Positions 1 through 7,593 of a stretch of 64,000 nucleotides of DNA are shown here, piece after piece (the stretch's first letter is position 1; every line of letters starts with the position of its first letter). Source of the DNA: Notospermus geniculatus. Lineage: Eukaryota; Nemertea; Pilidiophora; Heteronemertea; Lineidae. Both the position numbers and the translations under genes were made by a program. The notes under the pieces are model-generated. The model saw only the letters and a program-made list of their open reading frames with translations. It ran no database searches and was not told where the DNA came from. Location: NCBI GenBank assembly GCA_002633025.1, contig NMRB01001006.1, positions 1 through 64,000 of the forward strand, given 5' to 3'.

Positions 1-2
1 TC

Positions 3-233
3 TTTTCTTGTAAAGTTAATACTACTTGGCACAACGTCTGGTAAATTAACATAGAAATATCTTGTTTCTGTAACATAAACTTTAAATTGTAAGATATCCA
101 TATCTTTAATGATTTCGGGCCTTTTAACAGGTTTTGGCTCTTTTGACTCCTTCGGCGGCTCTTTAGTTTCTTTTGGTGATTCAGCTTTGCTTAAAGTTCT
201 TTGAGTAAATATTATGTTACCATCTTGCCACAT
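3..233 (-). CDS. partial divergent gene of the virus-like cluster, runs off left edge
   Basis: An uninterrupted minus-strand frame runs from an ATG at 233-231 to the window edge (77 codons seen). It has a lysine/glutamate/proline-rich stretch with SPKETKEPPKESKEPK-type repeats at about residues 20-37. A beta-rich segment rich in V, Y and F follows at about 47-75. The composition matches the proline-rich ORF at 2696, and the base composition matches the AT-rich genes to its right. I do not recognise the family. Its place beside a packaging ATPase suggests a virion protein, which is inference only. Confidence 0.6.
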   Translation of the reverse strand, partial: MWQDGNIIFTQRTLSKAESPKETKEPPKESKEPKPVKRPEIIKDMDILQFKVYVTETRYFYVNLPDVVPSSINFTRK

Positions 234-248
234 TGTTATTTATAATAA
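234..248. promoter_or_regulatory. 15-bp spacer between two divergent start codons
   Basis: Only 15 bp, all A/T except one G, separate the ATG of the leftward ORF (233) from the ATG of the rightward ATPase (249). It contains a TTTATAATAA stretch that could act as a TATA-like element. If both genes are expressed, their 5' untranslated regions must be nearly absent or overlap the opposite coding sequence. No promoter is proven. Confidence 0.35.
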
Positions 249-875
249 ATGAAATCACGAAGTGACAACAAACTGTTTATTTTTGAACCTTACAATGCTA
301 TTATTTCAGGAGTAACCAATTGCGGAAAAACACATTTTGTGCTTGATTTGTTGGAAACAACATATCTAGGCTTTTATGATAATATTGTTTTATTTTGTCC
401 AACATTTGATTATAATAAAACATATAACCGGCGATGGATTTTTAAAGATAGGAACTTTATTGTATTCAATCCACTTTTAGTAAAAACGGAACTTAACACT
501 GCTCTCTGGGTATGTTTACAAATTTTTAAAGGAACAAATACTTTATTTATAATTGATGATTGTGCTAATTTACAAGATAGTAAAAAGAAAGCAACAGAGT
601 TATATAATTTAGCATTTTCGGGAAGACACTTTGGTATTTCAACTTGGGTATTAATTCAAAAGTACAATTCAATTGTGAAGGATTATAGAGAGAATATCAG
701 ATTACTGGTGCTTTTCTTTAACAAAGATGAAAATGCGATGAAACAAGCTTTAGAAGAAAACGCTATTATCCCTAAAGAAGCCAGAAATGAAGTAATCAAG
801 GAGTTAAAGGATAACAGAAATGCAAAACTGGTGTTGAGATTACAATTTCCTCACAATTTCTTGTTAATTAAATGA
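249..875 (+). CDS. A32-like (FtsK/HerA) genome-packaging ATPase of a Polinton/adintovirus-like element
   Basis: The 208-residue protein has a Walker A P-loop GVTNCGKT at residues 21-28, right after a hydrophobic strand (NAIIS). A Walker B strand ends in acidic residues (TLFIIDD, about 98-104). A polar sensor-like strand (WVLIQK) lies near 133-138. Family knowledge: short A32-like ATPases of about 200 residues pump DNA into capsids in Polintons, adintoviruses, PLVs and large DNA viruses. The ATG at 249 is the first in frame. The stop overlaps the next start (ATGA at 872-875), so the gene is packed head-to-tail with its neighbour. The frame is intact. I am sure of the P-loop ATPase and fairly sure of the packaging assignment from the P-loop type, size and capsid-like neighbours. 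Confidence 0.85.
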   Translation: MKSRSDNKLFIFEPYNAIISGVTNCGKTHFVLDLLETTYLGFYDNIVLFCPTFDYNKTYNRRWIFKDRNFIVFNPLLVKTELNTALWVCLQIFKGTNTLFIIDDCANLQDSKKKATELYNLAFSGRHFGISTWVLIQKYNSIVKDYRENIRLLVLFFNKDENAMKQALEENAIIPKEARNEVIKELKDNRNAKLVLRLQFPHNFLLIK

Positions 876-1576
876 ATGCTGCTGAAATACAAGCTGTAGA
901 TAATACAATGAAAAATATGGGTATTTTACCTACAAACAGTTACCAACAACCTACTAGCAGTTACCAACTACCTCCAACTAACTTTCAACAAGGCCCAACT
1001 AGAAATCAACAAGGTCCAACTAAAATTCAACAAAACCAAATACCAGTTAATTTTAGTCAAAATTTAGTCATTCCTTGTCAACTGTTGTCTGAACAAGGTA
1101 AACAAGCTAAAGTAGATTTAGAGATTTTAGTTGCAACTGGTAAGATAAAAGAGTTTATTGGAAAACAACTAACTTTTCAAGACCTTCACAACATGTTTGA
1201 AAAAGACTTAATAAAATATCACAGGATTTACACAAGCACAATATCAGCTAGAATTAATGATACTTTTGGTAAGATGGTACTCAAATCTTATTCTAAACTA
1301 GCAACTTGGTTACTTCCTATTAGTGATGAAGATAAGCTTTATGAAGACTTAAGAAATGACTACATTGTAAATAGTGAAATGGATAGATGGACAGGATGGT
1401 TAACTGTGAAAATGGGATCTTTAATGGCTGTTGCATCTACAAGTTTAATTACATTTGGAAATTGTGTTAGGGATACTTCTTTGATTTCAATGGATATAAA
1501 TGGATATGGGGAAACCAACGACAGTGTCGGAGAGCCAACCAGCAACAGTTACAGCGACAACCCCCAAAAAACCTAG
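872..1576 (+). CDS. glutamine/asparagine-rich protein of the virus-like cluster, unknown function
   Basis: The 234-residue ORF has a low-complexity N-terminus with repeated PT-N-QQ-type units (about residues 20-55) and a more ordered middle and C-terminal half. The segment around 110-180 is rich in charged and aromatic residues (EKDLIKYHRIYTS, then WLLPISDEDKLYEDLRNDY). A short hydrophobic run follows (MGSLMAVASTSLITFGN, about 187-203). It starts inside the ATPase stop codon and its 3' end overlaps the next gene by 77 nt in another frame. I recognise no family. Gene order suggests a structural or assembly protein; this is inference. Confidence 0.65.
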   Translation: MNAAEIQAVDNTMKNMGILPTNSYQQPTSSYQLPPTNFQQGPTRNQQGPTKIQQNQIPVNFSQNLVIPCQLLSEQGKQAKVDLEILVATGKIKEFIGKQLTFQDLHNMFEKDLIKYHRIYTSTISARINDTFGKMVLKSYSKLATWLLPISDEDKLYEDLRNDYIVNSEMDRWTGWLTVKMGSLMAVASTSLITFGNCVRDTSLISMDINGYGETNDSVGEPTSNSYSDNPQKT

Positions 1577-1940
1577 ATCAGAAAAGCAATTAGCTTGGAG
1601 TAGAGAATCAGGGAAAAGGTCTCAAGAATTTAAAAAGAGAAAACAGGATTTATTGAGTCATAAGACTGAAAAGCTGGATCGTGAAACGCCGTTGGAAACA
1701 ATTACTGATGAGGTGGCTGAAGTTAAGCCCCCAAACCCCTCTGAAAATAATTTCTCATGGTTATTATTACCAACAGTTTTAATTGTTGGTGGCGGTTTAT
1801 TAGTTTGGTGCTTGCAGGTTAAGTGGGGAAAGTATAAAGTAGCCTGCAAGCACCAAATTCCAGTAACACAAAAAACAAATCGTGAACCGCCGAAGGACCG
1901 ACCAGCCGTCCAAAATAAAAATATATTTTCTATGGAATAA
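1500..1940 (+). CDS. single-pass membrane protein of the virus-like cluster
   Basis: The 146-residue ORF has a basic, lysine/arginine-rich first half (KKPRSEKQ and KKRKQDLLSHK). One clear membrane segment follows at about residues 86-105 (WLLLPTVLIVGGGLLVWCL). The tail is basic and contains cysteines. The ATG at 1500 lies inside the preceding gene. The stop at 1938-1940 abuts the next ATG at 1941 without spacing. Small membrane proteins are common in Polinton-type and related virions, but I cannot name a homologue. Confidence 0.6.
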   Translation: MDMGKPTTVSESQPATVTATTPKKPRSEKQLAWSRESGKRSQEFKKRKQDLLSHKTEKLDRETPLETITDEVAEVKPPNPSENNFSWLLLPTVLIVGGGLLVWCLQVKWGKYKVACKHQIPVTQKTNREPPKDRPAVQNKNIFSME

Positions 1941-2699
1941 ATGAACGAGAAACTTCTATTGATTGATTCAAAAGATTACCCTGACCAAGAAGCAAATGAT
2001 TTAACAATTCAATTAGATGAAGAGGTAAATAATGTAGAAAGCATCAGAATTGTTTATGCAGGAATGCCTTGTACATTTTACAATATTTCAGCTGCAAGAA
2101 ATAATAATAGATTTGTTATTTATGAAGATCGTCGTGGAAAACATATTATTATGCCAGATGGATTCTATACATTGCCTTTATTCAACAAAGAATTCAAAAA
2201 TCAATTACATGCAAAAGGTATGGATAGAAACAGGATTTCATTTGATTTACGCCCTTATGATGCAAAGATACAAATTACATTTAGTATAGCTAGAGGAAAA
2301 ACTGCTGGTGATTATAAAATTCTTATAGATGAACATTCTAAAAAATTATTAGGCCTTGATACTAGATATGTCGGACCGGCTGCAGTAGATAGAACAAAAG
2401 GACTTTTAACAGGTGACAACCCAATTAACTTCAAACCTTTCGATTATTTCATTATTCACTGTGATATAATTAACACAGAATATACACTTGAAAATGGTAA
2501 AAGAAGCGATGTATTAGCCAGATTACGAATTAAAGAATGTGATTTTGGAGAAATGATTCAGTATAATTCAACAAATACGAGAGAAAGACCTTGCAATGAA
2601 AGATTTAGCAAATTAAGGCTTTGGATCACTGATGAAAAAAATAAAAAAATAAAATTTAATGGAGCGGATATTCAGTATGAATTATTGATAACTAAATGA
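1941..2699 (+). CDS. capsid-like beta-rich protein 1 (jelly-roll/penton-like candidate)
   Basis: The 252-residue intact ORF is dominated by alternating hydrophobic beta-strand patterns. It carries a C-terminal signature near residues 174-192: CD-I-I-N-x2-Y-TL-x-N-x-K-x-SD-V-L. The ORF at 3756 carries the same pattern, so the two are paralogous at least in their C-terminal halves. The C-terminal end reads as short strands ending in a bulky basic tail. In Polintons and adintoviruses, jelly-roll capsid proteins accompany the A32-like ATPase. The length is closer to a minor capsid (penton) protein than to a double jelly-roll major capsid protein. Its stop overlaps the next start (ATGA at 2696-2699). 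The capsid role is inferred from fold-like pattern and context. Confidence 0.55.
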   Translation: MNEKLLLIDSKDYPDQEANDLTIQLDEEVNNVESIRIVYAGMPCTFYNISAARNNNRFVIYEDRRGKHIIMPDGFYTLPLFNKEFKNQLHAKGMDRNRISFDLRPYDAKIQITFSIARGKTAGDYKILIDEHSKKLLGLDTRYVGPAAVDRTKGLLTGDNPINFKPFDYFIIHCDIINTEYTLENGKRSDVLARLRIKECDFGEMIQYNSTNTRERPCNERFSKLRLWITDEKNKKIKFNGADIQYELLITK

Positions 2700-3019
2700 G
2701 CAGATATTGGGGTTATTCAAAGAGACCGAAGAATTGGCAAAAAGTACTGGAAGAAACAAACATTGTAACTGAGCAATCCGAGCCACCTGTAGAAGAAGTT
2801 CCTATGGTCCCGACAGTGTCAGAACCTGTATTAATTGACGGTGACTGGTGTATCCCTGAACCTGAACTTGAATCGCCTAAACTTGAATCGCCTAAACTTG
2901 AACCTGAACCACCTGAACCCGAACCACCTAAACCTGAACCACCTAAACCTGAACCACCTAAATCACCTAAACCTAAACCTATTTCTCCCCCACAATTAGA
3001 CGCAACTATTTCTTACTAA
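2696..3019 (+). CDS. proline/glutamate/lysine-rich repeat protein
   Basis: The 107-residue ORF has a short ordered N-terminus (SRYWGYSKRPKNWQKVL). A long disordered tail follows, made of tandem ESPKL and PEPPKPEPPK-type units (about residues 58-95). The DNA is a matching minisatellite of CCTAAACCTGAACCA-like units. It starts within the stop of the preceding capsid-like gene and ends 4 nt before the next ATG. Such tails often serve as spacers or binding arms in virion proteins. No family is recognised. Confidence 0.55.
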   Translation: MSRYWGYSKRPKNWQKVLEETNIVTEQSEPPVEEVPMVPTVSEPVLIDGDWCIPEPELESPKLESPKLEPEPPEPEPPKPEPPKPEPPKSPKPKPISPPQLDATISY

Positions 3020-3023
3020 ATAA

Positions 3024-3668
3024 ATGGCCGAAGAAAGTGAAACTAAAAGATTATACCCTGATTTGAAACCTGAAATGAGTCAAGATCCGACAGAGTTCAG
3101 GTTGCATCATATTTCAGAAATAAAAAAGTTGTTTGAGGATGAAATAGAATTTAGAAGAGCTATACATTCTAAGTACATGAAAGCATTTAACGTTATGACA
3201 GGTGTTAGTCATTTCTAGAATTTTACAAGTGTTGCTGCTGGTTCAGTTGGAGTGAGCGCAATAGCTGGTGTGATTACAGCTCCAATTGGTTTAGCATTAG
3301 GAGGCGTAACAATTGGTGCTGCATTAATTTCTTCAGGGTTAACATGGAAGAAGAAAAATATTCAGAGTAAAATTGAGAAGCATGAAAAGATAGGGATGGT
3401 GGCTATTTCTAAATTAAACACTGTTAATAATCTGATCAGTAGAGCTTTATCCGATTCACATATAACACAAGAAGAATTCTCACTAATTACTAGTGAAAAG
3501 GAGAAATATATTGTCTTGAAGAATGGCATAAGAAAAAAACAAAGAGAAACTACTGCAAATCAAAATATTGACGTGGAAGCACTTAAAAAGACTTTTTTAG
3601 AAGAAGGAAAAAAGTTAGGCCGTTCGGCCGCCCAAAACGAGATAATAGAAAAGTTGAAGAAACAGTAA
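3024..3668 (+). pseudogene. membrane protein gene with one internal stop (TAG at 3216-3218)
   Basis: One reading frame runs from the ATG at 3024 to TAA at 3666-3668 but is interrupted by a single TAG at 3216-3218. Upstream is a charged 64-residue segment (SETKRLYPDLKPEMSQDPTEF then a helical HHISEIKKLFEDEIEFR). Downstream is a glycine/alanine-rich membrane region (about 3225-3345: GVITAPIGLALGGV, AALISSG). A lysine-rich coiled-coil-like tail follows. The downstream part has no ATG at its head, so it is not an independent gene. From memory, a similar layout (charged head, Gly/Ala membrane hairpin, Lys-rich tail) recurs in uncharacterised proteins of cnidarians and arthropods. The stop suggests an inactivated integrated copy, a sequencing error, or readthrough. 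Confidence 0.6.
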
Positions 3669-3778
3669 GACCTACGGTGAATCATAATTATCATTATTAT
3701 TACTATTATTCACCACCAGTTACACCATCAGCACCACCAAATTATTATGAATTAAATGGGGGTAGACTATTTTATTGA
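3587..3778 (+). other. open alternate frame with basic and late-domain-like motifs
   Basis: In the frame offset +2 from the broken membrane-protein gene, 63 codons are open between TAA (3584-3586) and TGA (3776-3778). They encode a very basic block (RRRKKVRPFGRPKRDNRK), a tyrosine run, then PSAPPNYYELN. The last part contains overlapping PSAP and PPxY motifs, both known as viral late-domain types. There is no ATG in the frame. It could be reached only by frameshift or splicing, or it may be the original C-terminus of the neighbouring gene shifted by an indel. Confidence 0.25.
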
Positions 3779-4760
3779 TGAGCCAGAATGTGAAGAAGCT
3801 ACATTTGATATTTATTTGGAGAATTATCATTTCGTCAACTCCATTTCCTTGAAAGGTTTAACATTTTACAACTCTTGGTGGTCTGGAGATTTTCTCCCAG
3901 AAGGGGTTAAGGTTTTTCAATTTCTAACTACTGAAAAATGGGACCAAAAAGGTGAAGTTATAAATGCTTTAGAGGTTTGTACAGAGGCAGTTGAAAAATT
4001 ACCGAGGTTACCACAGCAAGAAAGAGCATCTGCTTGTGAGAGAGAAGAAAAAAGACAACATAATTATTATGGTACACCTTTTATTGATGATAAAGAATAT
4101 ACTTTTCCTCTAAACAAGCATTTTAGCTTAGCGGAGTTCTGTGATGAGTGGCAGAAGATAATAGAAGAAAGTGAGATAAACCATGTAAAGATTGGTTGTG
4201 ATAATAACAACTATATTACCATTGAGTTAACAGAAGATAAGGATTTTAACTTTAACATGTTAATTAAGCAAAGGGAACCTGAAGAAAGTTCGATTGTAGA
4301 AGCTAAGGGAGTGACTAGTGTTTCTTTTGAAATGGATTTTAAAATTAGAAAAACCTACTACAACAGATTAACAGAGCATGTAGTAGAAATAGTTAATAAA
4401 TGGTTTGGTTTTAAACAGGAAACATTCACCAAAAAGGGTAGATATTATTCAACTAAGCCTTTGCCTTTTTATGTTACAAATCTCTTTCTAAACTGTAACT
4501 TAGTCAACCAAGAACACACACTTCTGAATAATAAACACTCAGACATTTTATGCTCAATACCAGTTGATGATGGTGAGCAGATTAAACTTCAAAGATTTAC
4601 TCCTAATCATTGTGAAAGAAAAGTAAATAAATCAACGAACCACTTAACTTTCCAAATAACAGATAGAAGTGGAAAGGTGGTTAATTTCAGAGAAACAAGA
4701 GTTCTGATACATTTTACTCTTCAAACTAATAAACTCGAGTTTAGTTCCGAGGACAACTAA
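3756..4760 (+). CDS. capsid-like beta-rich protein 2, paralogue of the 1941 ORF
   Basis: The 334-residue intact ORF has aromatic, beta-strand-rich segments and an acidic middle loop (about residues 85-102). The C-terminal half carries C-N-L-V-N-x2-H-TL-x-N-x-K-x-SD-I-L at about 247-264, matching the signature at 174-192 of the 252-residue protein. Both also have a Y-T-[LF]-P-L motif upstream followed by a helix-like stretch. This suggests gene duplication within the element followed by divergence of the N-terminal part. The role is probably virion structural. The ATG at 3756 is the first in frame after the tyrosine-rich open frame. This is the last gene of the cluster; no coding continues to the right. 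Confidence 0.55.
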   Translation: MGVDYFIDEPECEEATFDIYLENYHFVNSISLKGLTFYNSWWSGDFLPEGVKVFQFLTTEKWDQKGEVINALEVCTEAVEKLPRLPQQERASACEREEKRQHNYYGTPFIDDKEYTFPLNKHFSLAEFCDEWQKIIEESEINHVKIGCDNNNYITIELTEDKDFNFNMLIKQREPEESSIVEAKGVTSVSFEMDFKIRKTYYNRLTEHVVEIVNKWFGFKQETFTKKGRYYSTKPLPFYVTNLFLNCNLVNQEHTLLNNKHSDILCSIPVDDGEQIKLQRFTPNHCERKVNKSTNHLTFQITDRSGKVVNFRETRVLIHFTLQTNKLEFSSEDN

Positions 4761-5050
4761 GAGATGGCAGCACTTTTGATGTCAGCTAAGCTCACCTTTC
4801 AGGATTAGTTCCTGGAGTATCCACGAGATGGCCCTGTTGCAGGATGAATGTAGATCAAACCATGAAACTATTCCAGTTTGATTTGATGCACTTTAAATAG
4901 GAAACCAAACCATATGTTGGTTAGAAATGATTTTCACGACTTTGTTGTGGTCAAAGACCGATCCTGAAGGGTGAATCATGAAGTGACAGCGGAGCTGAAC
5001 AAAGTCGATCTGGAGAGGACTAAAAATAGAAATCGGTCACCCGGGGACCT

Positions 5051-5165
5051 GAAAATCGTGACGTCATAGAGAGGGTTAAAAATAGAAATCGGTCAGCTCA
5101 TGACCAGAAAATCGTGACGTCACAGAGGGGGGTAAAAATGGAACCGAAAATCGTGACGTCACAGA
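5051..5165. repeat. three degenerate repeats with CRE-type palindromes
   Basis: The block GAAAATCGTGACGTCA recurs three times, with the palindrome TGACGTCA at 5059-5066, 5115-5122 and 5154-5161. The first two are followed by AGAG-rich sequence and TAAAAAT. TGACGTCA is the consensus CREB/ATF site; function here is unknown. Confidence 0.55.
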
Positions 5166-5604
5166 TCGATATAATCCAAGTAGAATCCCAGTCTATCCTC
5201 TTCCATTTTTGCACAGCATACACATCGCACATGAACTGTTTGAACCTTTCTGAATCGTGAAACGCCAGCAGAATGTATAGGGAATGACAATATGTCTAGA
5301 CATCGAGAACACCAGCCGGCTTTGACTACGTCGCTGTATCAGATATTTTTTCCAATACATAATTGAACTGCGCAAAATAAGATTTATATCAGGCGTTCAG
5401 CCGTAACATGTGGCAATTCAATTGTATGGTGATGTATATAAAGACATAGACATATATACAGCAGCTGAGTGTTAGTGACGAACAGTAATACCTCAATTAA
5501 AAGGTGCTACATATTTATTCAGTAGGAAATGTGTTGTATGGACCAAAAGGAAGATTAGTTAGCGTTCTTTCATTAGCACTTTCCCATATTTTTTATGGTG
5601 AAAC

Positions 5605-5822
5605 TACAGTATAAGGAAAATGAGGGGGCTGAGTGATGGATGTGAATGTGTTTTGCAGCGGCAGCAGGGTTTTTGCTAAAATTTTAGCACTTTTCATGGG
5701 TTTTTCGACACTTGAAAAATCGCACTTTTCAAGGAAAAATGCTTAAATTTTAGCAAAAACCCTGTTGCCGATACAAAAAGTCTTCCGTCTAGATCCCCTC
5801 ATTTTCCTTATACTAAAGTTCT
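5605..5822. repeat. foldback (inverted-repeat) element
   Basis: Outer arms AGTATAAGGAAAATGAGGGG (5608) and its reverse complement (about 5797-5816) flank inner arms GCAGGGTTTTTGCTAAAATT and its near complement (about 5665 and 5738-5767). There is no coding capacity, so it is a MITE-like hairpin. Confidence 0.6.
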
Positions 5823-6014
5823 GTTCAAGTGGTGTTCAATCATCATTACCTAGCCCAGATGTTTACTGTTGGCCCTACATTGTCCAAGAACTAACGCAAG
5901 GCGTCACTGACATTTGGCATTGTTTGGCTAAGGCAAGAGATGTGGGTCTTGACCTAAAATTGTGATGAAATTTTGTGCTTCATGGTCGACAGCGAGAAGA
6001 AAAAATGATGATAA

Positions 6015-7577
6015 TTACCTAGAGGACGGATCACATCTGTATTGAAGAAGTCTAGTGGCGGTTGACATCAATCTTCCAATGTTTATGCCCTTCGGACATC
6101 CCAATTTCGTTGGTTCCATCTCTGTTAGTTCTGAAAAGAACCCTTCAACATCCTGTGAACCAATGGCTCTTTGGTTATATGGCATTCTGCAAAGTGTGTA
6201 CAGAAGCAGATGGGCATCTATGCTGGCTAGGAATCCTTCAAACATAACACTTGACATGCCGTTTACATGTGTGCCAGGGGGTGGAAATGCCTGGAAGTCC
6301 ACACCCTCCAAGAGGAAGTCCCTTAAGGCAAGCCTGTGAACTGTTCTTTCCAAAGCTGGCATTCCCGGTTGGTCTTCTGCATCATACCAATTTCTTATCA
6401 ACTGCACAAATTTTGCCTCCCTTGTAAATCCTAAGGCTATCATTTCCCTTTCCACTTCTGCAGAAAAAGTTCGCCTTGCAAATGCGCCACTCTGTCTATC
6501 TACCAAATCACAAACCAGAGCTTTGCTGATTATGTCCGGTGACTTCTCAGCAACTGCATACCAAGCCTCTTTTGCAACTGAATATCCTGGAAGTCCATCT
6601 TTGCACACTTTTACGCGCAAGTTTACCAAGAGATGATGTCCATCTAATACCTTGACCTCCAACTGATTTCTTGAAGTACTAAATTCTGGATGATAGAACA
6701 AGGTCAGATCACGATCCAGTCCTTCGATTTCAAGGCTGTGAAATTCCCATTCTTGACATTTTGATGGACACAAAATGGCCTTGGCATATACACTGTTCAA
6801 CACTGCTTTTGGATATTTGCCCCCCGACAGGATGCGCATGGCAAGGTCCCTGAGGGAAGAGACTTTACCTTGAGTTCGTTTCTGAGGTTGTTTAAGGACC
6901 TTCCTGTCTCCAATAAGGTCACTCAGGAAATTAACCTTCTTCCATTTTGGCCAAGACTTTTTGTACTGTTCCTGATGGAGTGGCGTAATTACTGCAAGAA
7001 TAATGTCCAATTCTGGAATGAGGAGCTTATTGAGAGTCTTAGCACTTCGAAAAGTGTCTTTTACATCCCAGATCCCAGCAGTAGACCATTTCTCTTTTGT
7101 CTTCTCTTTGCCAGCATGCAAATTTCTCCAGCCTCCTAAAATTTCCAGACAGTGCTCATCAGGAACTGATATCCGAGGGGTATCATTATCAGCAGCAGTT
7201 GGCATTGTCTCCACTTGGACTGGTGGTAAATCTGGGAGCACACCCTCAGCTTCTATATCATCAGCTTCTTCAGATGGTTCCTGGATAACCTCTTGATGCT
7301 GATCCGTACATTGCGCACTGGTTTGGGCCACAATATCTACTGCGTCCACTTCATCCAAGACATCATCCGGTAACCATTCAACTTCTCCTACCCTGGAAGC
7401 AACTGGCATCACTGCAGCCTCTGCATCTCGAGACACCTTCTTTGTGCTCCACAGTGACATTGAAGATGGGGTCTGGACACTTGCAAATCTCGGGTCTGTA
7501 CTTGAAACAGCTATAGCACCTGTATCCACCTTCTCTAAATGGACCTGTTCATCAAGGGCCTTCTTGGTGTCGACCAA
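6015..7577 (-). pseudogene. C-terminal half of the YqaJ-type gene, in a +1 frame
   Basis: A long open frame (over 520 codons) continues the preceding exon in a frame shifted by +1. The stretch upstream of 7577 in this frame (ELQNQLQCILHDIKQVG) reads as plausible protein, so the shift lies between about 7595 and 7660. The part resembles the second half of large uncharacterised, probably transposon-related proteins of corals, molluscs and echinoderms. Visible blocks include GHHLLVNLRVKVCKDGLPGY, DLVDRQSGAFARRTFS, MPYNQRAIGSQDVEGFFSEL and GRLMSTATRLLQYR. The start at 7577 is TTG, so this is not an independent gene. It ends in SSR-stop, and the AG|GTAATT there could instead be a splice donor. Confidence 0.6.
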
Positions 7578-7593
7578 TCCAACTTGTTTGATA

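Larger units (their letters stand above)
4761..6014. other. intergenic region right of the virus-like cluster
   Basis: I see no convincing gene here. It holds the TGACGTCA-containing repeats (5051-5165) and a foldback element (5605-5822), annotated separately. I found no terminal inverted repeat that would mark the right end of the virus-like element. Confidence 0.5.

Noticed and set aside
3252-3668. Independent 138-residue gene starting at 3252
   Set aside because: The first codon is GTG and the frame is continuous with the ORF from 3024; it is the part after the stop.
5193-5375. Short minus-strand ORF near 5.3 kb
   Set aside because: A neighbouring frame looks slightly protein-like (YILLAFHDSERFKQF) but is bounded by stops and has no splice or family support.
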